A stretch of DNA of 22,181 nucleotides, from assembly GCA_964582415.1 (NCBI GenBank), contig CAZOSF010000044.1:1-22181 (forward strand). The letters run 5' to 3'. Position 1 is the first letter of the stretch; each line of letters starts with the position of its first letter. Below, one piece after another: positions 14,151-21,752 of the stretch. A model generated the notes under the pieces. The model had not been told where the DNA came from. It saw nothing but the letters and a program-made list of their open reading frames with translations, and did no database searches. This DNA is from CAZOSF01 sp964582415 (GTDB lineage: Bacteria; Bacteroidota; Bacteroidia; Flavobacteriales; Flavobacteriaceae). A program made the translations under genes and the position numbers.

Positions 14151-15476
14151 TTAACCGAATAACCAGCGATAAATATCGTTTCCGTTCGCAAACAATACTA
14201 AGGCAATCAATAAGAAAAAGCCAATCATTTGCGCATATTCCATGAACTTATCACTTGGCTTGCGACCTGTGATCATTTCAAACAACAGGAACATGACGTG
14301 ACCACCATCCAAAGCGGGAATGGGCAGTACATTCATAAAGGCCAAAATAATAGAAATTAGAGCCGTGGTTTGCCAGAAGCTCAACCAGTCCCATGTAGAG
14401 GGGAACAGGCTTCCGATGGCACCAAATCCACCCACTTGGGTAGCCCCTTTTGTCGTGAATACGTATTTGAACTGCTTCACGTAATCTTTCAGAATGTTAT
14501 AGCCATATCCGAAGCCAGCAGAAATGCTCTCTCCTAGACTGAATTCCAAATGAGTTCCGCGATCCAACCATTCTTTCCCAAAGTTGTTCACTCCTATCTG
14601 TCCAGTCTCCCCTGTGGTAACGGACAATGTATCTTTCACCCCGCCGCGTTCAACAACCAAGGTATTTGCTGCGCCTGGCTCGGTGTTCATATTTCTTTTG
14701 AATTCATGCCAGTAATTGATAGGAGCTCCGTTCACATTTAAAATAACATCCCCTTTTTTAAATCCAGCCTTACCAGCAGGAAAATCAGCAATCACCGTAT
14801 CAATAACAGGGGAGCGCATATATTCGAAAGGCTTTAATACATCTTCGTCGAACATTTTACTGCCAATATCTTCAGGTAGGGCAATGGTCTCCATCGACCC
14901 ATCTTGATGTTTCACCTCAAGCCTATGGATGTCTCGAAGGAAAAGCGTCTTATTCAATTCGTTCAAATACGGGAAATCTTTGCCATTCACCTTGGTAATA
15001 AGATCACCATCCTTGAAACCTAATTCTTGAAAGGTTTGATCTACTGCAAATCCTTCAGGCATGTCGTTTGAGGTGACCACATCCCTTCCGTAGAAAAATA
15101 GTATCATCATATAGATGACAAAACCGAGAATAATATTTACCGTTACACCCCCCAACATAATAATCAATCGTTGCCAGGCCGGTTTGCTCCTAAATTCCCA
15201 GGGTTGCGCAGGACCCGCCATTTGCTCCTTATCCATGCTCTCATCAATCATCCCGGCAATTTTCACATAACCTCCTAGCGGAAGCCAACCAATACCATAG
15301 ACCGTTTCTCCTATCTTCTTTTTGAAAAGGGCATATTTGACATCGAAAAACAAGAAGAATTTCTCAACGCGGGTTTTAAATAGCTTCGCTGGAATAAAAT
15401 GTCCCAATTCGTGCAATACGATCAGCAGGGATAGACTCAATAACAGCTGTATTGCTTTAACGGCAAATGGACTCAT
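14151..15476 (-). CDS. rseP: Site-2 intramembrane metalloprotease RseP (441 aa)
   Basis: This inner-membrane zinc protease of family M50 performs the second, intramembrane cut of anti-sigma factors and clears signal-peptide remnants. The first helix carries the zinc motif HELGH (residues 22-26). The third ligand region is NVLPIPALDGGH (Asp390) in a later helix. LPLGGYVKIAGM is the conserved segment after the first helices. Two PDZ-like domains lie between: around GFKDGDLITKVNGKDF (about 170-190) and AGFKKGDVILNVNG (about 250-270). At 441 residues it is close to E. coli RseP (450). It is a single gene with its own -7 box, separated by a terminator from the upstream peptidase gene. No sigma factor or anti-sigma gene is in the window, so its targets are not shown here. 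Confidence 0.94.
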   Translation of the reverse strand: MSPFAVKAIQLLLSLSLLIVLHELGHFIPAKLFKTRVEKFFLFFDVKYALFKKKIGETVYGIGWLPLGGYVKIAGMIDESMDKEQMAGPAQPWEFRSKPAWQRLIIMLGGVTVNIILGFVIYMMILFFYGRDVVTSNDMPEGFAVDQTFQELGFKDGDLITKVNGKDFPYLNELNKTLFLRDIHRLEVKHQDGSMETIALPEDIGSKMFDEDVLKPFEYMRSPVIDTVIADFPAGKAGFKKGDVILNVNGAPINYWHEFKRNMNTEPGAANTLVVERGGVKDTLSVTTGETGQIGVNNFGKEWLDRGTHLEFSLGESISAGFGYGYNILKDYVKQFKYVFTTKGATQVGGFGAIGSLFPSTWDWLSFWQTTALISIILAFMNVLPIPALDGGHVMFLLFEMITGRKPSDKFMEYAQMIGFFLLIALVLFANGNDIYRWLFG

Positions 15477-15502
15477 TTCTGTGATTCTAAAAATTTGAAC
15501 GA

Positions 15503-15510
15503 CAAAAGTA
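15503..15510 (-). promoter_or_regulatory. -7 promoter element of rseP
   Basis: On the minus strand TACTTTTG matches TAnnTTTG, 26 bases before the ATG. The expected -33 position has TTT instead of TTG. Confidence 0.5.
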
Positions 15511-15552
15511 AGGCTTTACAACGTCCTAAAAAAAATTGTTAGGATTTCCTTA

Positions 15553-15595
15553 ATAAAAAAAGGATGCCCAATTCTTTTTTAATTGAATGGGCACC
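15553..15595 (-). terminator. Rho-independent terminator of the M1 peptidase gene
   Basis: TGCCCA (15565-15570) pairs with TGGGCA, extended by flanking TTC/GAA pairing with one bulged base. On the minus strand the stem is followed by a run of seven T's. It lies 33 bases past the peptidase stop. Confidence 0.75.
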
Positions 15596-15627
15596 CTAGT
15601 ATGGAAGTAGACGCTTCTCGCGTTCGT

Positions 15628-17568
15628 TTATTCAACCAATAGCTTTTTCGTCACCGTTCCTTGATTTGTGTAGAGTTTTATAAAATGCAAGCCTTTCGAC
15701 AAGGAGGCAATAGAAACAGATTCTTCCACTTGAGGTGAGAGCACCCGTTGTCCCAATACATTAAAAATCTCGATGGAATCGATGGAAATGTGATTCGGTT
15801 TTCTAATTTGGAAGGTTGTCTTGGCAGGATTGGGATAAACCACTACATTTTCCAATAAGGTGTTGTCATGAATACCTAATGTGACGGTATTATTTCTCGA
15901 AATAAGATGGAAATCGGGATCAACAACTATCAATCCTACATTGAAAGGAATGTCCAAAAGAAATGCTTGCCCGTTACTATCATTTTCCAAAACCATATCA
16001 ACTTCTTCCCCTCCAGTGCCAAAGATTTTTATGGGTACATCGGCCTCGAAGAAGGAAACGGAATTATGACTCTGGGTCTGATTGATAACAACTTCTATCT
16101 GATCACTGTTGATACGGGTTGAGTTGAGGTGATAGCTTGGATAGCCTTCTCCATAAATCCAGTCGTTGAAAAATTCGGTCAAGTTCACTCCACTCGTGTT
16201 CTCCATAACAGCTTGAAGATCGGGAGTTTTGGCATAACTGAAGGCAAGGTCGGGATGTACCAAATACTCTTGAAGTCCTTGATAGAAAGGCCCGTCCCCT
16301 AGTTTTTTTCGCAACATATGCAATGCCAAGGCCCCTTTTTGATAAGACAGCCGGCTGCTGAATACACGATTTACAGATAGGGTATCTGCCGCAGGCACAT
16401 AAACAGAACCATCAGGTGAGGAAGTCACATAATTTACTTGGGAGCTTCTCCAGGATTTGAAGGCTGCCTCCCCATCTATATCTTCAATTACCAAGGCGGC
16501 AAGGTAGGTTGCAAAACCTTCGTTTAACCAGATATCTTGCCAGCTTCCGCAGGTAATCTTATCACCAAACCATTGGTGGGCCAATTCGTGGGCAATCAAT
16601 CCTCTGGAGAAACCACCCATAAATGATACAGTGGTATGTTCCATTCCACCGCCCCATCCAAATTGGGCATGGCCATATTTTTCATTGGAATAAGGGTATT
16701 CTTCAAACAGGCTTGAATAGAGATTCATGATATCTACTGTTACCCCCGTACTCGATTGAGCATTGGCTAGGTTCTCAGGATATACATAGTTTACAATATC
16801 GAAAGGATCCCCATTATTATCTACGGTGTGGGAATAGGTTTCATAATTGGTTACGGCGAAGGCCACCAAATAGGCAGGGATGGGGAATTGATGTTTATAG
16901 TGTGTGGTTTTCATCCCGCCATTGATAACCTGACCTTGTTCTACACCATTGGCAGCAACGATGTATTCATCATTCGATGGATCATTCAAGGGAGTAGTAA
17001 CGTACATGTCGACAACATCTACTTTGTCGTTAAGGTCTTGTTTGCAAGGCCACCAGCCCATGGCACCATAAGGTTCGGAAAGTGTCCAGATAATAGGGTG
17101 TCCATTGTGCGATGATTGTTCAAAAGAACCAAAGCCTGAACTTACAGGGTTTCCTGAGTAACTAATGGTGAGTGAGTCGAGAACCCCCATGTTTTGCACC
17201 TGAGGTAAAGAAATGACTACTTCGTCGTCAGAATTTTGAACAAACGATAGTGAATTGCCTCGTTGCAATACCTGGGAAACTACCATATTGTCGGAAAGTT
17301 CGAACACAACTTCATTGAGATTTTCCTTCGCCACAAAGTAGGAAGTCACATCTCCTGAAATAAATGCCACACTGGGATCCACGTCAAATTCCAATCGATG
17401 GTACACCAGGTCGTAATTTCCTGTGTTTGCATTTAAGGTTCCATTCATGGTGTTTAGTGCCGATTTGGTCTCAGATTCCACGATGGCGGAAAGGTCCTCG
17501 GTTGGCGCAATTTGTGACCAACCTATTAGGCTAAAAAAGCCAAAGAGTAGTACTGCTAATTTTTTCAT
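15628..17568 (-). CDS. Secreted M1-family aminopeptidase with T9SS sorting domain (646 aa)
   Basis: This is a zinc metallopeptidase that removes N-terminal residues from peptides outside the cell. It has a signal peptide (MKKLAVLLFGFFSLIGWSQ), an N-terminal beta-domain and the substrate-binding GGGMEH (the GAMEN equivalent). The catalytic HELAHQW holds zinc ligands His327, His331 and Glu350, with general base Glu328 and the HExxH-x18-E spacing intact. After about residue 575 comes a typical type A T9SS sorting domain: VVYPNPAKTTFQI ... IFNVLGQRVLS ... LSKGLHFIKLYTNQGTVTKKLLVE. It is therefore exported by Sec and then passed through the type IX system to the surface or medium. It is a monocistronic gene, divergent from the Sco gene, with a terminator after it. 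Confidence 0.94.
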   Translation of the reverse strand: MKKLAVLLFGFFSLIGWSQIAPTEDLSAIVESETKSALNTMNGTLNANTGNYDLVYHRLEFDVDPSVAFISGDVTSYFVAKENLNEVVFELSDNMVVSQVLQRGNSLSFVQNSDDEVVISLPQVQNMGVLDSLTISYSGNPVSSGFGSFEQSSHNGHPIIWTLSEPYGAMGWWPCKQDLNDKVDVVDMYVTTPLNDPSNDEYIVAANGVEQGQVINGGMKTTHYKHQFPIPAYLVAFAVTNYETYSHTVDNNGDPFDIVNYVYPENLANAQSSTGVTVDIMNLYSSLFEEYPYSNEKYGHAQFGWGGGMEHTTVSFMGGFSRGLIAHELAHQWFGDKITCGSWQDIWLNEGFATYLAALVIEDIDGEAAFKSWRSSQVNYVTSSPDGSVYVPAADTLSVNRVFSSRLSYQKGALALHMLRKKLGDGPFYQGLQEYLVHPDLAFSYAKTPDLQAVMENTSGVNLTEFFNDWIYGEGYPSYHLNSTRINSDQIEVVINQTQSHNSVSFFEADVPIKIFGTGGEEVDMVLENDSNGQAFLLDIPFNVGLIVVDPDFHLISRNNTVTLGIHDNTLLENVVVYPNPAKTTFQIRKPNHISIDSIEIFNVLGQRVLSPQVEESVSIASLSKGLHFIKLYTNQGTVTKKLLVE

Positions 17569-17632
17569 GCGAATTTAATTTACGACTCACCGGTTTTGGG
17601 TGAATTTTGACAAGTTACGCAACTCTACTCCC

Positions 17633-17662
17633 TTGATTTGTGACATTTGTCACTTACCTTTG
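17633..17662 (+). promoter_or_regulatory. Promoter of the Sco gene with palindromic operator in the spacer
   Basis: TTG (17633-17635) and TACCTTTG (17655-17662) are 19 bases apart, a full Bacteroidota -33/-7 match. The spacer is almost filled by the dyad GTGACA-TT-TGTCAC (17640-17653). The predicted start near 17669 excludes the in-frame GTG at 17640 and fixes the Sco start at the ATG at 17688. Confidence 0.75.
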
Positions 17663-17687
17663 CATTTCTATTGTTTTTTTTCGCACC

Positions 17688-18353
17688 ATGCTTAAATTCT
17701 TCGCCAAGTACAAGTTTTTTGGAATTGTCATGCTGGTACTTTCCATCATTATCATCATGGCGATTTATCACGTGATGAAACCGGAAAGGACACTCAAAGT
17801 ATACCAGCCGAATGATGTAAGCGTCGAGTTGGTAGATTCTACCCTACAGCATGTGAAGAAATACCATACCATTGCCGATTTTAAATTGGTGAATCAAAAT
17901 GGAGATACCATCACCAATGAGGACTATAAAGACAAAATCTATGTAGCCGATTTTTTCTTTACCACTTGTGTGACCATATGCCCCATCATGACCGATCATA
18001 TGGTTGAAATTCAAAAGGCGCTTAAAAACGACCCTGAGGTATTGCTACTGTCCCATTCGGTTACTCCTGAAGTGGATACAGTAGCACAACTAAAAAGATA
18101 TGCCTTGAAAAAAGGGGTGGACGATCGAAAGTGGAATTTGGTCACCGGCGATAAGCGGGTTATTTACGAGCTGGCGCGTAAATCCTATCTCGCTGCGAAG
18201 GATGCCCCCTATAATAAGTACGATCTGGTACATACCGAAAATTTTGTATTGGTGGATAAAAAAAGACGTATTCGGGGCTTTTACGACGGGACGGATCCAA
18301 AGTCGATTGCCCAACTTTTGGAGGATATTCAAATACTCAAGAAAGAAGAATAA
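17688..18353 (+). CDS. SCO1/SenC-type copper chaperone for cytochrome oxidase (221 aa)
   Basis: This membrane-anchored thioredoxin-fold protein delivers copper to, or reduces, the CuA site of cytochrome c oxidase on the outer face of the inner membrane. Residues about 8-27 form an uncleaved anchor helix (FFGIVMLVLSIIIIMAIYHV). The copper motif is CVTIC (Cys94, Cys98; CxxxC) in FFFTTCVTICPIM, and the third ligand is His182 in LVHTENFVLVD. All Sco copper ligands are present. The length is typical. A GTG at 17640 would add 16 residues but lies inside the promoter, so ATG 17688 is used. The feo genes follow after 66 bases with their own -7 box, so the gene is probably separate from them. Confidence 0.93.
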   Translation: MLKFFAKYKFFGIVMLVLSIIIIMAIYHVMKPERTLKVYQPNDVSVELVDSTLQHVKKYHTIADFKLVNQNGDTITNEDYKDKIYVADFFFTTCVTICPIMTDHMVEIQKALKNDPEVLLLSHSVTPEVDTVAQLKRYALKKGVDDRKWNLVTGDKRVIYELARKSYLAAKDAPYNKYDLVHTENFVLVDKKRRIRGFYDGTDPKSIAQLLEDIQILKKEE

Positions 18354-18381
18354 AAGCATCCCTCCCTTTACCATTTTTTTC

Positions 18382-18411
18382 TACCTTTGCATTGTTTAAA
18401 ATCAATCTAAA
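18382..18411 (+). promoter_or_regulatory. feo promoter -7 element and candidate iron-regulator site
   Basis: TACCTTTG (18382-18389) matches TAnnTTTG, with no TTG at -33. Directly after it, TTTAAAATCAATCTAAA (18395-18411) is an imperfect palindrome (12 of 16 positions symmetric) covering the predicted transcription start. Its position fits a metal-dependent repressor such as the DtxR-family protein encoded at the right edge. The match to any known box is not proven. Confidence 0.5.
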
Positions 18412-18419
18412 TAAGTTTA

Positions 18420-18647
18420 ATGCCTACCATAGCTACATTGAAGAAGGGGGAAAGGGCCATTATCAAAGAGTTCGCCTTGGATGCGGTTCCCCTTAAGCTA
18501 TTGGAAATGGGCTGCCTTCCTGGGAATGAAGTATGTCTCGTTCAATTGGCTCCTTTTTCAGATCCACTTTATCTGAATATCAATGGAAGTCACGTGGCGA
18601 TTCGGAAAGAAATTGCCACCCAAATCGAAGTTGAACTGATCCCGTAA
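18420..18647 (+). CDS. feoA: Ferrous iron transport accessory protein FeoA (75 aa)
   Basis: This small cytoplasmic SH3-like protein works with the FeoB iron transporter. The whole ORF matches FeoA: TIATLKKGERAIIKEF, the conserved LKLLEMGCLPGNEV (the family's 'L-x-x-MG-x-x-x-G' turn) and a final strand GSHVAIRKEIATQIEVE. The length is normal. The ATG at 18420 lies about 31 bases after a -7 box. Its stop is separated from the feoB ATG by a single base, so the two are co-translated. Confidence 0.93.
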   Translation: MPTIATLKKGERAIIKEFALDAVPLKLLEMGCLPGNEVCLVQLAPFSDPLYLNINGSHVAIRKEIATQIEVELIP

Positions 18648-18648
18648 G

Positions 18649-20748
18649 ATGGCCAAACAAATCAACGTAGCGCTTATTGGAAATCCCAATACGGGGAAAA
18701 CCTCGGTATTCAACCGACTCACGGGATTGAATCAAAAAGTGGGGAATTATCCAGGTATTACTGTTGAGAAAAAGGAAGGAATAGCAAAATTGAATAGGGG
18801 TGTAAAGGCCCATATTTTGGATTTGCCTGGTACCTACAGCCTAAACGCTTCTTCTGTTGATGAGAATGTAGTCATTGAATTACTGTTGAATAAAAACGAT
18901 AAGGACTTCCCGGATGTAGCAGTGGTCGTGTGCGATATAGAGAATCTTAAGCGAAACCTATTGTTGTTTACCCAAATAAAAGACTTAGGGATTCCCACTA
19001 TTCTAGCCATCAATATGGCCGATAGGATGAAGCGTAAGGCCATCACCTTGGATGTAAAAGCCTTGGAAGCCCAATTACAAACCAAGGTGGCTTTGGTGAG
19101 TGCCCGTAAAAATGAAGGTTTCGACTATTTAAAAGAACTTATCGCCGATTATAAGCATTTGCCTACCAATACCTGCTTGGATGCCTGTATCATTGCCCCG
19201 GAATATTTCGAACGCCTTCGAAAGGCATTCCCTAACCAAGATATATATAAGCTTTGGTTAGTCATTACCCAAGATGTAAATTTTGGAAAGCTGGATCGAA
19301 ATGATTTTGGAGGGATTCAGTCGTTTCAAACAGAATCCAAAGGGGAACTAAAACGCCTTCAGCAAAAAGAAACCATCAAGCGGTACCAATTCATCAACGA
19401 AACCCTAAGGAAAACACTTGTAATTGACAGGGAAAAGGCCAAGGACTTGCGCAGTCGATTGGATCGAATTCTAACGCATAAGGTTTGGGGCTATGTTATT
19501 TTCTTCAGTATTCTGCTGTTGATATTTCAAGCGATCTTCGACTGGAGTAGTTACCCAATGGATTTTATTGATGCCACGTTTGCGTCTTTAAGCGATTGGA
19601 CGAAAAACACGCTGCCAGCGGGCGATTTTACCGATTTACTTGCTGAAGGAATTATCCCCGGTTTGGGAGGCATCGTCATCTTCATTCCACAGATAGCATT
19701 TTTATTCTTATTCATTTCGGTACTCGAGGAAAGCGGGTATATGAGTAGGGTGGTCTTTATGATGGACCGCATTATGAGGCGCTTCGGACTTAGTGGTAAA
19801 AGTGTGGTGCCTTTGGTATCGGGTACGGCATGTGCCATTCCTGCGATTATGGCTACACGGAATATTGAAAACTGGAAGGAGCGACTCATCACCATATTGG
19901 TAACCCCCTTTACTACTTGTTCGGCTCGATTGCCCGTATACCTTATCATCATATCACTAGTGATCCCAGAGCAACGCATTTTGGGTATCTTCAGCCTTCA
20001 GGGACTTACCCTGATGTTTCTGTATTTACTGGGGTTTGCATCCGCATTTCTATCTGCCTATTTGTTGGATTTGGTGTTGAAGATTCCAAACCGCTCTTTC
20101 TTTGTCATTGAGATGCCCAATTATAAAGTACCACTTCCAAAGAACGTATTCATTACCGTAGTGGAGAAAACGAAATCCTTTGTCTTTGGAGCAGGAAAGA
20201 TAATCCTAGCGATTTCCATCATATTATGGGTGTTGGCATCCTATGGTCCTGGCGATTTTAATGATGCCGATCGTATTGTACGGGAAAATCCTTCAAGCCA
20301 AACGCTCACGGAGCAGGAATTGGAAGCGGAAGTCGAATCCTTTAAATTGGAGCACTCGTACATTGGTGTGCTCGGAAAAGGCATGGAGCCAGTGTTTACC
20401 CCTTTGGGTTATGACTGGAAAATAGGGGTGGCCATCATTAGTTCCTTTGCGGCTCGTGAGGTATTTGTTGGTACATTGGCGACTATATACAGTGTGGGGA
20501 GCGATGAGGAAGAGACCATTCGAAACCGAATGCGTGCCGAGATCAACCCAATCTTGGGAACTCCTCGTTTTAATTTTGCAAGTGGGGTCTCCTTGTTGTT
20601 ATTCTATGCTTTTGCCATGCAGTGTATGAGTACTTTGGCTATCGTGAGGCGGGAAACCAACAGTTGGAAATGGCCCTTGTATCAATTAGTGTTCATGAGT
20701 TTCCTTGCATACATTGTAGCACTTGGAGCGTATCAAATTTTACAGTAG
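18649..20748 (+). CDS. feoB: Ferrous iron transporter FeoB (699 aa)
   Basis: This is the inner-membrane Fe(II) permease with a fused cytoplasmic G domain. The G motifs are complete: G1 GNPNTGKTS (11-19), the G2 Thr in GITVEKKEG, G3 DLPGTYSL, G4 NMAD and G5 SAR. A helical spacer follows, then a transmembrane domain from about residue 280 with two gate-like segments, SGTACAIPAIMATRNIE and TPFTTCSARLPVYLIII, whose cysteines are typical of FeoB. The length is slightly below E. coli FeoB (773), as in many Bacteroidota. It sits in a feoA-feoB-Cys-rich protein operon with 1- and 8-base gaps. Confidence 0.96.
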   Translation: MAKQINVALIGNPNTGKTSVFNRLTGLNQKVGNYPGITVEKKEGIAKLNRGVKAHILDLPGTYSLNASSVDENVVIELLLNKNDKDFPDVAVVVCDIENLKRNLLLFTQIKDLGIPTILAINMADRMKRKAITLDVKALEAQLQTKVALVSARKNEGFDYLKELIADYKHLPTNTCLDACIIAPEYFERLRKAFPNQDIYKLWLVITQDVNFGKLDRNDFGGIQSFQTESKGELKRLQQKETIKRYQFINETLRKTLVIDREKAKDLRSRLDRILTHKVWGYVIFFSILLLIFQAIFDWSSYPMDFIDATFASLSDWTKNTLPAGDFTDLLAEGIIPGLGGIVIFIPQIAFLFLFISVLEESGYMSRVVFMMDRIMRRFGLSGKSVVPLVSGTACAIPAIMATRNIENWKERLITILVTPFTTCSARLPVYLIIISLVIPEQRILGIFSLQGLTLMFLYLLGFASAFLSAYLLDLVLKIPNRSFFVIEMPNYKVPLPKNVFITVVEKTKSFVFGAGKIILAISIILWVLASYGPGDFNDADRIVRENPSSQTLTEQELEAEVESFKLEHSYIGVLGKGMEPVFTPLGYDWKIGVAIISSFAAREVFVGTLATIYSVGSDEEETIRNRMRAEINPILGTPRFNFASGVSLLLFYAFAMQCMSTLAIVRRETNSWKWPLYQLVFMSFLAYIVALGAYQILQ

Positions 20749-20756
20749 TTTAGAGC

Positions 20757-20915
20757 ATGCAAACAATACTCGTCATTATCACCTTTTCATTGGCCGTTAC
20801 CTTTTTGGTGCGTAAGTTCGTATGGGCCCCTCTTTTCGAAGGGCAGAAAAAAAGTATTGGCACCTTGGATGGCGGCAAAACTAAATGCGGTAAAGAAGAC
20901 TGTCAGTGCCATTGA
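20757..20915 (+). CDS. FeoB-associated Cys-rich membrane protein (52 aa)
   Basis: This short ORF begins 8 bases after feoB. The N-terminus is one membrane helix (MQTILVIITFSLAVTFLVRK). A linker leads to a C-terminal cluster, CGKEDCQCH (Cys44, Cys49, Cys51, His52), that could bind iron or another metal. Helix plus cysteine tail, tiny size and position directly after feoB match the FeoB-associated Cys-rich family, which may take the place of FeoC; the exact role is unknown. Its TGA ends only 9 bases before the stop of the convergent ZIP gene, and no terminator is visible between them. Confidence 0.85.
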   Translation: MQTILVIITFSLAVTFLVRKFVWAPLFEGQKKSIGTLDGGKTKCGKEDCQCH

Positions 20916-20924
20916 GCCTGTATA

Positions 20925-21752
20925 TTATCCCAAACCTACATCAAGAGTCATCATAATGATGAATCCCATAATGAATCCCATTGTAGCGATATCCGTATAA
21001 TTATCCACCTGGGTTTCTGGAACAACTTCCTCAACCACCACGAAGATCATAGCACCAGCCGCAAAGGCTAGCGCGTAAGGAAGTATGGGCTGGAAGGTTA
21101 GTACGGCCCAGGCCCCAAGTACGGCGGCTATGGGTTCCACTAAAGCAGAGGCTTGTCCATACATAAAACTTTTTTTGCGACTCATACCAGCGCGTCTAAG
21201 CGGCATAGCCACGGCAATGCCTTCTGGGAAGTTTTGCAAACCAATTCCCATGGCCAACGCAACAGCTGCACCAATAGTAGCTCCATCGAAGCCAGCGGCA
21301 ACACCTCCAAATAAAACCCCTACCGCCAAACCTTCCGGAATATTGTGTAGGGTAATGGCTAAGGTGAGTAGGGTGGTCTTATGCCACGGAGTTTTAATCC
21401 CTTCTTTTTCAGATTCTTTAAAATTAATGTGAAGGTGGGGAAGCACTTTATCCAGGCCGAATAGAAATAGTGCTCCTAAAAAGAACCCCACAGCCGAAGG
21501 AATTACCTTTTCGAATCCTTCGCCCGGACTCATCTCAATGCCAGGGGCCAAAAGACTCCAAAAACTGGCTGCTACCATAACGCCCCCGGTGAACCCTAGC
21601 ATGCCATCGAGTACGGCGCGATTCATTTTCTTAAAGAAAAATACAAAGGCTGCTCCAATTGCCGTTAATCCCCAAGTAAAGAGCGCTGCGTAAAACGCTG
21701 CCAATACAGGGTCGATACTGCCGAGATATTCAATTACTTTTTCCATAGTCAT
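20925..21752 (-). CDS. ZIP-family metal transporter (about 275 aa)
   Basis: This inner-membrane transporter of divalent metals (zinc, iron or manganese) belongs to the ZIP/GufA-ZupT type. About eight helices are visible. The metal-site helices are LTLAITLHNIPEGLAVGVLFG (helix 4) and GIGLQNFPEGIAVAMPLR (helix 5), with the paired H-N-x-P-E-G and Q-N-x-P-E-G motifs. The histidine-bearing loop HLHIN precedes helix 4. The reading frame is open up to 21812, but the extra residues (MDLPSTFQNRF...) overlap the DtxR gene and look unlike a ZIP start. ATG 21752 (MTMEKV) or 21746 is better, overlapping the regulator by 23 or 17 bases. The close overlap suggests it is co-transcribed with that metal sensor. 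Confidence 0.9.
   Translation of the reverse strand: MTMEKVIEYLGSIDPVLAAFYAALFTWGLTAIGAAFVFFFKKMNRAVLDGMLGFTGGVMVAASFWSLLAPGIEMSPGEGFEKVIPSAVGFFLGALFLFGLDKVLPHLHINFKESEKEGIKTPWHKTTLLTLAITLHNIPEGLAVGVLFGGVAAGFDGATIGAAVALAMGIGLQNFPEGIAVAMPLRRAGMSRKKSFMYGQASALVEPIAAVLGAWAVLTFQPILPYALAFAAGAMIFVVVEEVVPETQVDNYTDIATMGFIMGFIIMMTLDVGLG

Noticed and set aside
17640..17687. GTG start extending the Sco protein by 16 residues
   Set aside because: It lies inside the palindrome and -7 promoter region, upstream of the likely transcription start.
19551..19979. 142-codon minus-strand ORF inside feoB
   Set aside because: It is the reverse reading of conserved FeoB helices and lacks any promoter or domain.
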